From: Hymenobacter tibetensis
Lineage (GTDB): Bacteria > Bacteroidota > Bacteroidia > Cytophagales > Hymenobacteraceae
DNA: 64,000 nt
Direction: 5' to 3'
NCBI RefSeq assembly: GCF_022827545.1
Contig: NZ_CP094669.1
Span: forward strand, 261,001 to 325,000
Below, one piece after another: positions 34,610 to 43,623 of this stretch. The notes under the pieces were generated by a model that saw only the letters and a list, made by a program, of their open reading frames with translations, ran no database searches and had not been told where the DNA came from. Both the position numbers and the translations under genes were made by a program. The stretch's first letter is position 1; every line of letters begins with the position of its first letter.

Positions 34610-36058
34610 CTACCAGCCTTCGTGGTAGTAGAGCTTTTTGTCTTTGGTAATGCCCCAGTATTGTAGTAGCTGTGCGTTGGTTTCCGAGTATTCGGGGCGG
34701 TTGATCTTCCACCACGACATGATGGTGCATTCCGCACTTACGCGCACGATAGGCTCGGTGGCCTGCGCAAGCCGTTCCAATCCTCGCCGCTCACACAGGT
34801 TGTTTTCCTTGATAACAAAACTATCGGCGTTGATATAGATAGTGGAAACCAGCACCACTCCGGTGATATACCAGCGCCGTGCCTGCGCGGGCAAATGCTG
34901 CAACAGGTAATAAGCCGACAAGCCGTAGAAGAACATCAAACCCATAATCAGCGGCATCACCGAGTCGCGGCGCACAATCAGGGCTCTGTATTCTCGGAAG
35001 CCGCCTAGTGGGAGCAGAAGCAGATAAATCAATGAAAACCAGCCAAGCCATTTCAAAATCTGAAGAATCTGGCGGCTGTCGGCAGTGGAGGGAACAAGCC
35101 GGCGGATAAGCTGCGCATTGATCAGGGCAACGGCTAATAACACTGGCAAGCCGAGCTTGCGGAGCTGCCAGAAGATACCCGCTGGAATGCGAGTGTACCG
35201 GTCCCAGAGCGGCAGCGTGGCGTCCGTGCCTTCCTTTTCATTGAGGCCAATATAGAGCGAGTACAGACACAGTAACGTGAACAACCCTAGTAAAGCCACG
35301 GGCAAGGTGGGTATCTGCCGCACCCGCTCCAACCACTGGCCTACCTGTTCCCGAGCCCCCGACTGCCACTGCCGTACAACCCAATGCAAGCAGATGCCGA
35401 AAAATAGAACGGCTACTGCGCCCGTGATAATGGCTCCGTTGAACGCCAACACCACCATCAGACCAACCAAAGCAACGCGGCCCGGCCAACTGACACGGAA
35501 TTTCTGGTTGTGGTAAGCTGCCTGATAAAAAGGCAACAACAACAGCAGCAGCAGCGTCATTGGAAACGCGTAAAAGAACGTGTACGTGATGGAGTGGTCG
35601 ATAATGCCCATTTGGTCGTTGTAGCCAGCCATCTGAAACAGCGGGACCAACAAGGCCATAACGACCCATATGTTGCGGTTGCTAAGCCGATAGCTACCCG
35701 TGATGTATACGCCCAACACGTATAGTAGCAGCGCCTGTACACCAACTGCGAACAGCGCACAAGCCGCATACACACTGCTAATCGGATCGACGATGCGTTG
35801 TAGCGCAAACGGCATCGACTTGAAATAGCTTACCATGGCCGCGTGCGCAAAGAAGCGGTTGGGAGCCACGTACACTTCGTCGCGCGTTAGCACAGACCAG
35901 CCAAAAGGATCAGTAAGCACCTTCTGACATTCTTGATCTGGCAAAACAATGGAAGTCATGTCGCCTTCCAGAGGAAATTGGTAGGCCTGTGCGAACGTGT
36001 AAACCAAGTCTCCTAGCACAAACAAGACAAGGGCAATAAACAGAAAGTGGCGCTTCAT
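34610..36058 (-). CDS. Multi-pass membrane protein, unknown (GT-C-like topology)
   Basis: 482 residues. An N-terminal helix (4-24) is followed by a periplasmic loop of about 70 residues (QFPLEGDMTSIVLPDQECQK ... DEVYVAPNRFFAHAAMV). About ten further transmembrane helices follow, and a soluble C-terminal tail (about 430-482). The layout, with a large first periplasmic loop containing acidic residues, resembles GT-C glycosyltransferases and related uncharacterised membrane proteins. No catalytic motif can be assigned. It lies alone between the M16 peptidase and a divergent E1 gene. The tail is tryptophan- and glutamate-rich (IMSWWKINRPEYSE). Confidence 0.75.
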   Translation of the reverse strand: MKRHFLFIALVLFVLGDLVYTFAQAYQFPLEGDMTSIVLPDQECQKVLTDPFGWSVLTRDEVYVAPNRFFAHAAMVSYFKSMPFALQRIVDPISSVYAACALFAVGVQALLLYVLGVYITGSYRLSNRNIWVVMALLVPLFQMAGYNDQMGIIDHSITYTFFYAFPMTLLLLLLLPFYQAAYHNQKFRVSWPGRVALVGLMVVLAFNGAIITGAVAVLFFGICLHWVVRQWQSGAREQVGQWLERVRQIPTLPVALLGLFTLLCLYSLYIGLNEKEGTDATLPLWDRYTRIPAGIFWQLRKLGLPVLLAVALINAQLIRRLVPSTADSRQILQILKWLGWFSLIYLLLLPLGGFREYRALIVRRDSVMPLIMGLMFFYGLSAYYLLQHLPAQARRWYITGVVLVSTIYINADSFVIKENNLCERRGLERLAQATEPIVRVSAECTIMSWWKINRPEYSETNAQLLQYWGITKDKKLYYHEGW

Positions 36059-36501
36059 TTAAGAGGTGGCAACAGGCCTAAAACAGCGGAAGCACCCACG
36101 GGGGGTGCTTCCGTGAAGCAAGGTAGAAAGAAGCGTGCCACGTTTGCAACCACAACTGTTGCTACATGTAATTCCGTTGTCGTCAGCTAGAAAACAAGGC
36201 CTTGCAATAGCTGATGCTCATCTGTTAACTGCGCCCCGGTCACGTGGTGCAGGCTAGCCTCCCAGCGTGCTTTATGGTTGAGGTAACGTACTGCTGTTCT
36301 TCAGAAGGAGTTGGTGTTTTCAGGGTGCCTATCACGCTGTGGTAACGGAAGATCTGGCCAGATGATGTAACTAGGTGTATCGTTTTGGAAACAAGTAGCC
36401 GGTTATCATTGTGGCTTGGCGGAACGAAGCACATGATTTATCCTCCCTACAACCCAATCCGTTACTTTTGGCCCCACCATATAGCCTACCCGCTCCGCCC
36501 T
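36059..36501. other. Divergent intergenic region with a stem-loop and E1 promoter
   Basis: About 440 bases. A perfect 11-bp hairpin CGGAAGCACCC/GGGTGCTTCCG (36087-36113) lies just before the minus-strand membrane protein gene, in its probable leader. A TAnnTTTG element (36463-36470) precedes the plus-strand E1 gene. No coding sequence was found between them. Confidence 0.55.
36463..36470 (+). promoter_or_regulatory. Bacteroidota -7 element before the fused E1 gene
   Basis: TACTTTTG matches TAnnTTTG, followed by G. It ends 31 bases before the ATG at 36502 and argues against the upstream in-frame ATG at 36385. Confidence 0.55.
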
Positions 36502-38481
36502 ATGCATTTCGACCGTAAGGATTATTCCAACGATACGCTGCTGTACCTCTATCAGCACCTACTTAAGCCACGCCTGATCGAAGAGAAAATGTTGATTTTG
36601 CTCCGGCAGGGCAAGGTGAGCAAGTGGTTTTCGGGTATCGGCCAAGAAGCCATTTCGGTGGGCAGCACCCTGGCCCTTCAGCCCGACGAATATATTCTGC
36701 CGTTGCATCGGAACTTAGGCGTATTTACGGGCCGCAACGTGCCCTTGGACCGACTGTTTGCGCAGTGGCAGGGCAAAACTACAGGTTTCACAAAGGGCCG
36801 CGACCGAAGCTTCCACTTCGGCACCAACGAGCACCACATCGTTGGTATGATTTCGCACTTAGGCCCGCAGTTGGCCGTGGCCGACGGCATTGCTTTGGCC
36901 GACTTGCTGGACCGCCGCCAGAAAATAACGGTGACGTACAGCGGCGACGGGGGTGCCAGTGAAGGCGACTTCCACGAGGCCCTGAACGTGGCAGCGGTGT
37001 GGCAACTACCCGTTATTTTCATCATCGAAAACAACGGCTACGGCCTGAGTACGCCTAGCCGCGAACAGTTTCGCTTCAACTACTTCATCGACAAAGGCCC
37101 GGCCTATGGCATGGAGGCGCTGCAAATCGACGGCAATAATGTGTTGGAAGTGTACGACACCGTGAACCGGCTGGCCGAAGACATGCGCCGTAACCCCCGG
37201 CCCGTGCTGCTAGAAGCGCTTACGTTTCGGATGCGTGGCCACGAGGAAGCCAGCGGTACCAAGTACGTGCCGCAAGAGTTATTCGAGGAGTGGGGCCAGA
37301 AAGACCCGGTTGAGAACTACGAGAAGTGGCTGCTGGCAGAAGGTGTCCTGGACGAAGAAGCTCGGATGCGCTACCGCCAAACCATCAAGCGCGAAATAGA
37401 AGAGGGGCTGCGTCTTGCCGATGCTGAGCCTATGCCTACCGCCAATGTGCAGGAAGAGGTAGGGGATATGTACCGGACCTTCCAGGCACCCGACCAACGC
37501 CCCGCCCCCGACGCCCCCGCCACCGACAAGCGCTACGTGGATGCCATTTCCGACGGCCTGCGCCAAAGCATGGAAAAGTACCCCGAATTGGTGCTCATGG
37601 GCCAAGACATTGCCGATTACGGCGGCGTGTTTAAAATCACCGAAGGCTTTGTAGCACAATTCGGCAAGGCACGGGTGCGCAACACGCCCCTATGCGAATC
37701 AGCTATTGTGGGCGCTGGCTTGGGCTTGAGCGTGAAAGGCAAGAAGGCCATGGTGGAAATGCAGTTTGCCGACTTTGTAACCTGTGGCTTCAATCAGATT
37801 GTAAACAACCTGGCCAAAAGCCACTACCGTTGGGGGCAGAATGCCGATGTTGTGGTGCGTATGCCTACCGGCGCGGGCACTGCCGCCGGTCCGTTTCATT
37901 CGCAAAGCAACGAAGCCTGGTTTACGCACACACCCGGCCTGAAAGTGGTGTACCCCAGCAACCCCCACGATGCGAAGGGCCTGCTGTGCGCGGCTATCGA
38001 AGACCCGAACCCGGTTATCTATTTCGAGCACAAACTGCTGTACCGCAGCGTTTCGGCCCCCGTGCCGGATGCCTACTATACCACGCCCATCGGCAAAGCG
38101 GCCTTGGTGCGCGAAGGCGAAACGCTTAGCATCATCACATATGGCGCCGGGGTGCACTGGGCACTGGCACTGGCCAACGAACTGAATCTGGATGCCGATA
38201 TTCTGGACTTGCGCACGTTGTTGCCTTGGGATGAAGATGCTGTACGCCGAACCGTCAGCAAAAATGGCCGGGTGTTGCTCTTGCACGAAGACACGCTAAC
38301 TGGCGGCATCGGAGGGGAGCTGGGTGCCTGGATTGCTGAACATTGCTTTCAGCACCTTGATGCGCCCATTCAACGGGTAGCTTCCCTGGATACGGCCGTT
38401 CCTTTCTCTCCTACTTTGGAAAAGCAGTTCCTGCCACAGCAGCGCTTGCGCGAGGCAATAGAGAAGTTATTGAATTATTAG
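36502..38481 (+). CDS. 2-oxoacid dehydrogenase E1, fused alpha and beta subunits
   Basis: The chosen ATG gives 659 residues; a promoter-like element at 36463 supports it over 36385. The alpha part (about 1-330) has the thiamine-diphosphate motif GDG (148-150) ... ENNGYG. The beta part starts near 340 (KRYVDAISDGLRQSMEKYPE) and ends in the C-terminal transketolase domain (LLLHEDTLTGGIGGELGAWI). Enzymes of this fused type in Bacteroidota decarboxylate branched-chain or pyruvate-type 2-oxoacids and pass the acyl group to lipoyl-E2. Substrate choice cannot be read. No E2 or E3 gene adjoins it. The lipoate it depends on is made by LipA, encoded 2.8 kb downstream. Confidence 0.95.
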   Translation: MHFDRKDYSNDTLLYLYQHLLKPRLIEEKMLILLRQGKVSKWFSGIGQEAISVGSTLALQPDEYILPLHRNLGVFTGRNVPLDRLFAQWQGKTTGFTKGRDRSFHFGTNEHHIVGMISHLGPQLAVADGIALADLLDRRQKITVTYSGDGGASEGDFHEALNVAAVWQLPVIFIIENNGYGLSTPSREQFRFNYFIDKGPAYGMEALQIDGNNVLEVYDTVNRLAEDMRRNPRPVLLEALTFRMRGHEEASGTKYVPQELFEEWGQKDPVENYEKWLLAEGVLDEEARMRYRQTIKREIEEGLRLADAEPMPTANVQEEVGDMYRTFQAPDQRPAPDAPATDKRYVDAISDGLRQSMEKYPELVLMGQDIADYGGVFKITEGFVAQFGKARVRNTPLCESAIVGAGLGLSVKGKKAMVEMQFADFVTCGFNQIVNNLAKSHYRWGQNADVVVRMPTGAGTAAGPFHSQSNEAWFTHTPGLKVVYPSNPHDAKGLLCAAIEDPNPVIYFEHKLLYRSVSAPVPDAYYTTPIGKAALVREGETLSIITYGAGVHWALALANELNLDADILDLRTLLPWDEDAVRRTVSKNGRVLLLHEDTLTGGIGGELGAWIAEHCFQHLDAPIQRVASLDTAVPFSPTLEKQFLPQQRLREAIEKLLNY

Positions 38482-38539
38482 ATAATTTCGGGGAATCAGG
38501 ACGTTGCCAGTATTAGCGTCCGTGTTAGATGCTACAGTA

Positions 38540-38845
38540 ATGAAGCTAAAGAATCTATTTGTGTGGATGATGAGCGGGCTATTGCTTTTGGCGGCTTGCC
38601 AGAGCCACCGCTATGCCTTGCCTAGCCCCAAAGGCCCACCGCAGCCTAAGGTGAAGAAAACTGCCAAAAGCTCGGCCGATCAAAACGCTGACGGCACCGA
38701 CGTGAGTGCCGAGCCAGTGGAGGTGAAGCCGCAGAAAAACAGTTACGACAAAAATGGCCTACTCAAAAAGCCTAAGTACGAGCGGCGCCGCCTGACCCAC
38801 AAAGTAGGACAACGTAAGTTTCTGGGGTTTGTGCTGCCATTCTGA
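38540..38845 (+). CDS. Small basic lipoprotein, unknown
   Basis: 101 residues from ATG 38540, with a lipoprotein signal ending in LLLLAAC (Cys 20). An in-frame ATG at 38504 would add 12 residues before the signal and is less likely. The mature chain is Pro/Lys-rich (PSPKGPPQPKVKKTAKS) and ends with a basic stretch, YDKNGLLKKPKYERRRL, then GQRKFLGFVLPF. No family recognised. It lies 58 bases after the E1 gene, and a small secreted basic protein follows. Its base composition matches the neighbours. Confidence 0.72.
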   Translation: MKLKNLFVWMMSGLLLLAACQSHRYALPSPKGPPQPKVKKTAKSSADQNADGTDVSAEPVEVKPQKNSYDKNGLLKKPKYERRRLTHKVGQRKFLGFVLPF

Positions 38846-38952
38846 GGCAGGGCACGTTAGCGCTTGGTGATGCACTACTAGCTGCAATTGCCGCCTCTCA
38901 TTTGCCGAACAGTCCGCTGGTTTCCGCTTTTCTCACTTCTTTCTCCCACCGC

Positions 38953-39264
38953 ATGCGAGTCTTTGCCTTATCCGTGGTTTTGCTGTTAGCTGGGGGCAGT
39001 GCCTCGGCCCAAACCCACGAGCCCAACCATCGGGCCGCCAACCGCCGTTCCTTGCGCGACGCCCGCCAGTACCCGGCCCCGTATAAAGACTCGCACCTAG
39101 CCGTAAACAAAGCTGCGCTGAAGCGTGGCGACGGAGGGCGCCAGGTCCAACCCAACGATGGTCGTCAGAAATATAAGTTCGACAATACGGGGGCCGCACG
39201 CGTAAGTGAACCTAGCACCGTCAGTCTACGTCTTCGTAAAAAGAAGAAAGCCGACAACAACTAA
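38953..39264 (+). CDS. Small basic secreted protein, unknown
   Basis: 103 residues with a signal peptide (MRVFALSVVLLLAGGSASAQ) from ATG 38953; the frame extends to 38902 but without improving the signal. The mature protein is strongly basic and polar (HRAANRRSLRDARQYPAPYK, a central KYKFDNTG, and a RLRKKKKADNN tail). I know no family. It ends 11 bases before ytxJ and may be cotranscribed with it. It resembles the neighbouring lipoprotein in charge and size, but no confident alignment was made. Confidence 0.72.
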   Translation: MRVFALSVVLLLAGGSASAQTHEPNHRAANRRSLRDARQYPAPYKDSHLAVNKAALKRGDGGRQVQPNDGRQKYKFDNTGAARVSEPSTVSLRLRKKKKADNN

Positions 39265-39275
39265 TCCACCCCCCA

Positions 39276-39617
39276 ATGATACCTTGGCAACCCCTTACCC
39301 AAGCCGACCAGCTACAAGACATTGTGCGTGAGTCGCATGAGCATCCCGTGCTTATTTTCAAGCACAGCACCAGCTGCTCTATCAGCGCTGCTGCCAAAGG
39401 CAAGTTGGAGCGTCAGTGGGCCGAGTCCGGCCTTGATGCCACCAAGTTCTATTACCTCGACTTGCTTCGCTTTCGCCCTATCTCCGCCGAAATAGCGCAG
39501 CAGTTTGGCGTGCAGCACGAGTCACCGCAACTGCTACTCATCCAGGACGGTGAGTGCCGCTATAATGCCTCGCACATGGGTATTCGGCTGAGCGAAGTAA
39601 AAAGTGTAGTGGGCTAA
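39276..39617 (+). CDS. ytxJ: Monothiol bacilliredoxin YtxJ
   Basis: 113 residues, full length for the family. The thioredoxin-like fold has a single active cysteine C34 in FKHSTSCSISAAAKG, the YtxJ signature, and the cis-proline region HESPQLLLIQDGE. YtxJ (BrxC-type) proteins reduce bacillithiol-mixed disulphides. Its presence implies that this organism makes bacillithiol rather than glutathione, which is known for many Bacteroidota. It is a soluble cytoplasmic protein. The gene starts 11 bases after a small secreted basic protein gene. Confidence 0.92.
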   Translation: MIPWQPLTQADQLQDIVRESHEHPVLIFKHSTSCSISAAAKGKLERQWAESGLDATKFYYLDLLRFRPISAEIAQQFGVQHESPQLLLIQDGECRYNASHMGIRLSEVKSVVG

Positions 39618-39732
39618 GCAATAGCCTCGATTTCCTTTCGTTTTGTGGCACACATAGCCAACCTTAAACCAACTATTCTGTGCGTACAGAGCGTTTGGTT
39701 CGAGGTTGGCTAGTGCCTTTAAACTCATTTAC

Positions 39733-40146
39733 TTATCCTGCGTATTCGAACTGAACCTCTTGCCGGATTTCCGGGTTGAGGCTGAGGGCCACCGGGCAAG
39801 TCCGGGCAGCATTTTCCAGTATGGTTCGCTCTTTGGCACTGAGCGTAGCAGGCAGGCGAAACTGCACGTCAATCTGCCGGATGCGGCGCGGCTCAGCAGC
39901 CATATGCTTGGTAACGTCGTAGGTGACGCCGGTCAGGTCGAGGCTAAGACGTTCGGCTACGATGCCCATAATGGTCATCATGCAGCTTCCTAGGGCAGCG
40001 CTCACTAGGTCGGTGGGCGAAAACGCCTCGCCCCGGCCATGATTATCGACGGGTGCGTCGGTAAGAATGGTGTTGCCGGAGGCCGAATGAGTGGCTTCGG
40101 TGCGCAGGTGGCCGGCGTAACGAGCAGTGGCAGTGTTCATATTCAA
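39733..40146 (-). CDS. OsmC/Ohr family peroxiredoxin-like protein
   Basis: 137 residues. The two family cysteines are C55 (LVSAALGSCMMTIMG) and C117 (ARTCPVALSLNPEI). The chain has the mixed alpha/beta layout of OsmC, including the N-terminal strand pair and DNHGRGEAFSPTDL. OsmC/Ohr proteins reduce organic hydroperoxides with these two thiols. The shorter loop pattern fits the OsmC/YhfA group rather than Ohr proper. It stands alone, divergent from an outer-membrane-type gene, with a possible TAnnTTTG-like element in the shared spacer. Confidence 0.9.
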   Translation of the reverse strand: MNMNTATARYAGHLRTEATHSASGNTILTDAPVDNHGRGEAFSPTDLVSAALGSCMMTIMGIVAERLSLDLTGVTYDVTKHMAAEPRRIRQIDVQFRLPATLSAKERTILENAARTCPVALSLNPEIRQEVQFEYAG

Positions 40147-40260
40147 GGAAGTAAGGTAGTAAACAAGATGATGCCCGTAAATTTACGTACTTTCGATAGG
40201 GTGGCCACCGCGTCGTCCCACTGTTCTGTTCACCTGCTCACCCTATCCCCTGCGCTTCCC

Positions 40261-41043
40261 TTGAGACATCTACTTTCTCTGACCGGATTGCTGGTCTGCT
40301 TGGCGGGTTCTGCTACCCAGGCACAAAGTCTGCCGGCTTCACCTAACGATGATCCTTCGTACCGAAAGGAGTTCGTGTATGGAGTCAACTTCAACACCCG
40401 GGGCGGGCTGATTGGTGGTGCGTCGGTGCGCTCTACGCGCGTACTCAACGAGTCTTGGTCTCGGTTCTGGAGCGTAGAAATGGTGGAAGTGAAGCACCGC
40501 AAAGAACGCCGCCTGACCAGCTACAATGGCAGTTCGTTTGTGCCGGACAAGTCCAACTACTTCTTTGTGCTCCGTCCTTCAATAGGGGCTCAACGTGTGA
40601 TTTTCCGCAAAGCAGCCGAGTCTGGGGTGCAGGTGAATGCGCTGGCGTCGGCAGGTCCGTCCATCGGGCTCCTCATGCCGTATTACATCTACTACGACTA
40701 TGCGCCCCGCTCACCCGGCCAGCCGCCCGGTAGCGAAGATATCCGCACCGAACAGTATGACCCCGCCATCCATACGCGCGAAGAAAACGTGCGCGACCGG
40801 GCGCCGCTTTTCACTGGCGCTGGCGAAGTCAAGCCGCAGATTGGGGCACATATGCGGGCTGCGCTCAGCTTCGAGTACGGCCGCTACCGTGACGCAGTAG
40901 CAGGCATTGAAACGGGCGTTTTGCTGGAAGTATATGGCAAGGCCCCTGTGATTCTACGCTCGCTGAACGTTCCTGATAGCCAAATTAACAACCGCTTTTA
41001 CCCGTCAGTGTACCTCACTATTTATTTGGGGTCGAGAAGCTGA
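40261..41043 (+). CDS. Secreted beta-barrel-like protein, unknown
   Basis: I chose the TTG at 40261 (260 residues) because it begins an ideal signal peptide (MRHLLSLTGLLVCLAGSATQ) and lies after a promoter-like TACTTTCG (40189-40196). In-frame starts at 40168 or 40201 would put 20-30 residues before the signal. The mature protein has alternating hydrophobic strands (YGVNFNTRGGLIGGASVRST, then FFVLRPSIGAQRVIF) and ends FYPSVYLTIYLGSRS, as in small outer-membrane beta-barrels. A loop YYIYYDYAPRSPGQPPGSED is conserved-looking. No named family was assigned; it is common as a hypothetical in Cytophagales by my impression only. Confidence 0.72.
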   Translation: MRHLLSLTGLLVCLAGSATQAQSLPASPNDDPSYRKEFVYGVNFNTRGGLIGGASVRSTRVLNESWSRFWSVEMVEVKHRKERRLTSYNGSSFVPDKSNYFFVLRPSIGAQRVIFRKAAESGVQVNALASAGPSIGLLMPYYIYYDYAPRSPGQPPGSEDIRTEQYDPAIHTREENVRDRAPLFTGAGEVKPQIGAHMRAALSFEYGRYRDAVAGIETGVLLEVYGKAPVILRSLNVPDSQINNRFYPSVYLTIYLGSRS

Positions 41044-41076
41044 TACAGTAGCACAAGAACGCGGACAGAACTTAGC

Positions 41077-41126
41077 GAGACTTTGTTTGGAGAGTTGGCA
41101 TTGCCAGCACCGAACAAAGTCTCTTT
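41077..41126 (+). terminator. Terminator after the 40261 gene
   Basis: Stem GAGACTTTGTT/AACAAAGTCTC (11 bp) with a 25-base loop, followed by TTT. It lies 34 bases after the stop codon. Confidence 0.75.
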
Positions 41127-41255
41127 CATTTGTTGTTGTCTAGCTGTAGCCGCAAGCCTAATGGCTTGATCTGTCGTTGCGCAAGTGTTTCGATGCCCCA
41201 GTGCTTCGGTGTATATACTTGCTGTCGGCTACTTCATACTAACTGTCCTACCAGT

Positions 41256-41263
41256 TACCTTTG
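41256..41263 (+). promoter_or_regulatory. Bacteroidota -7 element before lipA
   Basis: TACCTTTG followed by C matches the TAnnTTTGC consensus. It ends four bases before the ATG at 41268. Either the lipA message is nearly leaderless or translation begins at a later in-frame ATG (41316). Confidence 0.5.
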
Positions 41264-41267
41264 CCTC

Positions 41268-42173
41268 ATGGATGATTTGTTGTTGACCTTGCCTATAGTG
41301 CAACCCCAGGTGCCTATGCCTGCCAAGCCACGCAAGCCAGATTGGCTCCGCGTGAAGCTGCCAGTGGGTCCTGAATACGCTGCGGTTCGTCGTTTGGTGG
41401 ACGAGCACAAGCTCCACACGATTTGCGAGAGCGGCAACTGCCCGAATATGGGCGAGTGCTGGGGCGCCGGAACGGCTACCTTCATGATCCTAGGCAACGT
41501 GTGTACCCGCTCTTGCTCGTTTTGCGCGGTGGCTACCGGCCGCCCCACGGAGTACGACACCGACGAGCCTCGCCGAGTAGCCGAAGCCATTCAGCTGATG
41601 GGCGTTAAGCACGCGGTAATTACCAGCGTCAACCGCGACGAACTGAAGGATCGTGGAGCCAGCATCTGGAACGAAACCGTGGTGCGCATCAAGCAACTTT
41701 CCCCCGAAACCACCATCGAAACCTTAATTCCGGATGTGAAAGCCAACTGGGAAGCCTTGGATTTGATGATTGCTGGAGGCCAGGAAGTGGTATCGCACAA
41801 CGTAGAGACGGTTGGTAGCCTGTACCGCCTCGTGCGTCCGCAAGCCAAGTACGACCGGAGCCTCGAGCAAATCCGCCGTACCAAGAACGCCGGCAAGCGC
41901 ACGAAGTCAGGCATCATGCTGGGCCTAGGCGAAACCAAAGAAGAGATGTACCGTGCTATGGACGACCTGGTCGCGCATGGCCTTGATATCCTGACGCTTG
42001 GTCAGTACTTACAGCCTACCAAGCGCCACTTGGAAGTAGCCGAGTTTATTCACCCCGACCTCTTCGCCCATTATCGGGAGGAAGGCCTTGCCCGTGGCCT
42101 CAAATACGTAGAGTCGGGGCCGCTGGTGCGCAGCAGCTACCACGCCGAGCGGCACGTAAATGTGCCGATCTAA
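41268..42173 (+). CDS. lipA: Lipoyl synthase
   Basis: 301 residues from ATG 41268. The auxiliary cluster cysteines are C53, C58 and C64 ([12 protein letters not shown]). The radical SAM cluster CxxxCxxC is C79, C83 and C86 (CTRSCSFC). Other family features are [23 protein letters not shown] and the C-terminal [12 protein letters not shown] with the conserved arginine-serine. LipA inserts two sulphurs into octanoyl groups on E2 and GcvH proteins, which fits the presence of E1, gcvP and sucA genes in this window. The frame is open back to 41130, but a promoter-like element at 41256 argues for the 41268 start (or 41316). Confidence 0.97.
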   Translation: MDDLLLTLPIVQPQVPMPAKPRKPDWLRVKLPVGPEYAAVRRLVDEHKLHTICESGNCPNMGECWGAGTATFMILGNVCTRSCSFCAVATGRPTEYDTDEPRRVAEAIQLMGVKHAVITSVNRDELKDRGASIWNETVVRIKQLSPETTIETLIPDVKANWEALDLMIAGGQEVVSHNVETVGSLYRLVRPQAKYDRSLEQIRRTKNAGKRTKSGIMLGLGETKEEMYRAMDDLVAHGLDILTLGQYLQPTKRHLEVAEFIHPDLFAHYREEGLARGLKYVESGPLVRSSYHAERHVNVPI

Positions 42174-42206
42174 CGGAACAGGTGCATTGCATGTGAGCTA
42201 AAAAAT

Positions 42207-42240
42207 CAAAAGGGCCAGCTAGTAACAGCTGGCCCTTTTG
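42207..42240 (+). terminator. Terminator between lipA and convergent lipoprotein gene
   Basis: A perfect 14-bp stem CAAAAGGGCCAGCT/AGCTGGCCCTTTTG, loop of 6 bases. A- and T-runs flank it, so it can work in both directions. Confidence 0.92.
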
Positions 42241-42298
42241 TATGGAAAACAGGCCAGCCACACGCACGGATGAATGTGACCTAGCAAAAGACATACGC

Positions 42299-42949
42299 TC
42301 ACAAACCTAAGCGTCTTAGATACGCGTCGTTGTTGACGTAAAGAATATATGCCTTCTGGCTGGCTGGGGCTAATTGTAAGTTCTGCTGAGCGGCGGCTAG
42401 CAGGCGGCGACTCTGCCGGCCCATACGGTGGCTCCAGAAGACCACTACTGTGTAATCAGCAAACGACTGCATGCCTTGCACTTGCTGACCATCTACGGTG
42501 CGTAAAAACGGCGCTAGCTGGGCAAAAGAAAGCAGGTTGTCGGTTGGCGTTTGCGAAACGGGCGGAAAGACTTCCAGTTGCCGGTCGCGGTTCCAGTCCA
42601 GATTAGGGAAGCCGTCTGCATACCGATTCACGTAGTAGGATATCAGTTGGCCGTTGCGGTTATAGTACAGCAACTGCAATGGCTGCGCGTGGTTCTTGGC
42701 TTCTTCTTGCTTTGCCAGGGGCTGGCGCTTCAAAAACTCGAAGTAGCTGGTGTCCAACACAAAGCTTTTGCCAGGAGCCACACCTACGCCATACGCTACG
42801 GCAAACTCACTGACCTGCGAGAAGCCCACTGCCTCTGGGCGACGCATGCCGTAAATACCTTCACTCACGGCTCCACACCCTACCAAGCTCTGGCTGCCAA
42901 GCAAAAGTAGCGCAAGACCAAACCAGCAGGAGTAGGAAGATGTAGCCAT
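42299..42949 (-). CDS. Lipoprotein, thioredoxin-like fold without cysteines (putative)
   Basis: 216 residues with a lipobox ending GSQSLVGC (Cys 25). The C-terminal half has a thioredoxin-like pattern: strand DYTVVVFWSHRMGRQSRR, where a CxxC would normally sit after FW, then helix AAAQQNLQ and strand AYILYVNND. The expected cysteine pair is replaced by S-H-R-M. The protein would then be a structural or binding relative, not a redox enzyme. This reading is by eye and uncertain. It is followed by lipA convergently, and preceded by a DUF4136 lipoprotein gene and its terminator. Confidence 0.65.
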   Translation of the reverse strand: MATSSYSCWFGLALLLLGSQSLVGCGAVSEGIYGMRRPEAVGFSQVSEFAVAYGVGVAPGKSFVLDTSYFEFLKRQPLAKQEEAKNHAQPLQLLYYNRNGQLISYYVNRYADGFPNLDWNRDRQLEVFPPVSQTPTDNLLSFAQLAPFLRTVDGQQVQGMQSFADYTVVVFWSHRMGRQSRRLLAAAQQNLQLAPASQKAYILYVNNDAYLRRLGL

Positions 42950-42963
42950 ACAATAAGATACAA

Positions 42964-42991
42964 AAAAAGCCTCTTACACAAGAGGCTTTTT
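42964..42991 (-). terminator. Terminator after the DUF4136 gene
   Basis: A perfect 12-bp stem AAAAAGCCTCTT/AAGAGGCTTTTT with loop ACAC. It lies 33 bases after the stop codon on the minus strand. Confidence 0.9.
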
Positions 42992-43023
42992 GTTGGCTAA
43001 CGGTTGCTAGGGAATACTGCTGC

Positions 43024-43623
43024 CTAACGGCGGGCGTTGGCGTCGGTAGGAGGGTAGTTGCCCAAGATGCCGTTCACAATGCGGTGCACTTCTTCTTCGG
43101 AAATGCTTTGGTTGTCAACCTGCGCTTGGCCAGTGCCGCGCCAGGTTAGTTCTTTGCGCTTAGCGTCAACCAAGTCGATGATAACAGTACCCGCTTTATA
43201 CTGGGTAACAGGCGAGTAAAGCCCGCGGTTGTAGAGGCCATAGCCGTAATAAGGATAGCCGAGGCCATTGTAGTAAGGAGAAACCTGCTGTTTGTCTTCC
43301 ACTTTGGCGCTGTACGCTACAAACAAGTCGGCATCTTTCTCAACACGGGTCAAGCCTTTGGCAGCAAGCTCGCGCTCAACGGCCTTTTGCAGACGCTGAT
43401 CAAGAAATGACTCGTAGCCCTTGGCCGGACCGCCTTCAGCGTCTACGGGCTGCTGCGGAAACCAAGACCAGGTCTTGTACGTGCGGAAGTTAACAGAATG
43501 GTCGAAGTCGGAAGTGACTCCAACACGAGAAGAAGTGGCGCAACTGGTAACACCCAGTAGCAGCGAAAAACCAACAGCTACAAAAGCAGCTGACCGGGCG
43601 AATAAGCGAGTGATAGAGCGCAT
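43024..43623 (-). CDS. DUF4136 domain lipoprotein
   Basis: 199 residues with a lipobox ending GVTSC (Cys 28). The mature part shows the DUF4136 pattern: the start VTSDFDHSVNFRTYKTWSWF, then a two-helix region (LDQRLQKAVERELAAKGLTR), then DADLFVAYSAKVEDKQQ and TVIIDLVDAKRKELTWRGTG, ending in EEEVHRIVNGILGNYPP. These periplasm-facing lipoproteins are very common in Bacteroidota and Proteobacteria; no biochemical role is established. A YPYYGYGLYNRGLY insertion is rich in tyrosine and glycine. Confidence 0.9.
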   Translation of the reverse strand: MRSITRLFARSAAFVAVGFSLLLGVTSCATSSRVGVTSDFDHSVNFRTYKTWSWFPQQPVDAEGGPAKGYESFLDQRLQKAVERELAAKGLTRVEKDADLFVAYSAKVEDKQQVSPYYNGLGYPYYGYGLYNRGLYSPVTQYKAGTVIIDLVDAKRKELTWRGTGQAQVDNQSISEEEVHRIVNGILGNYPPTDANARR

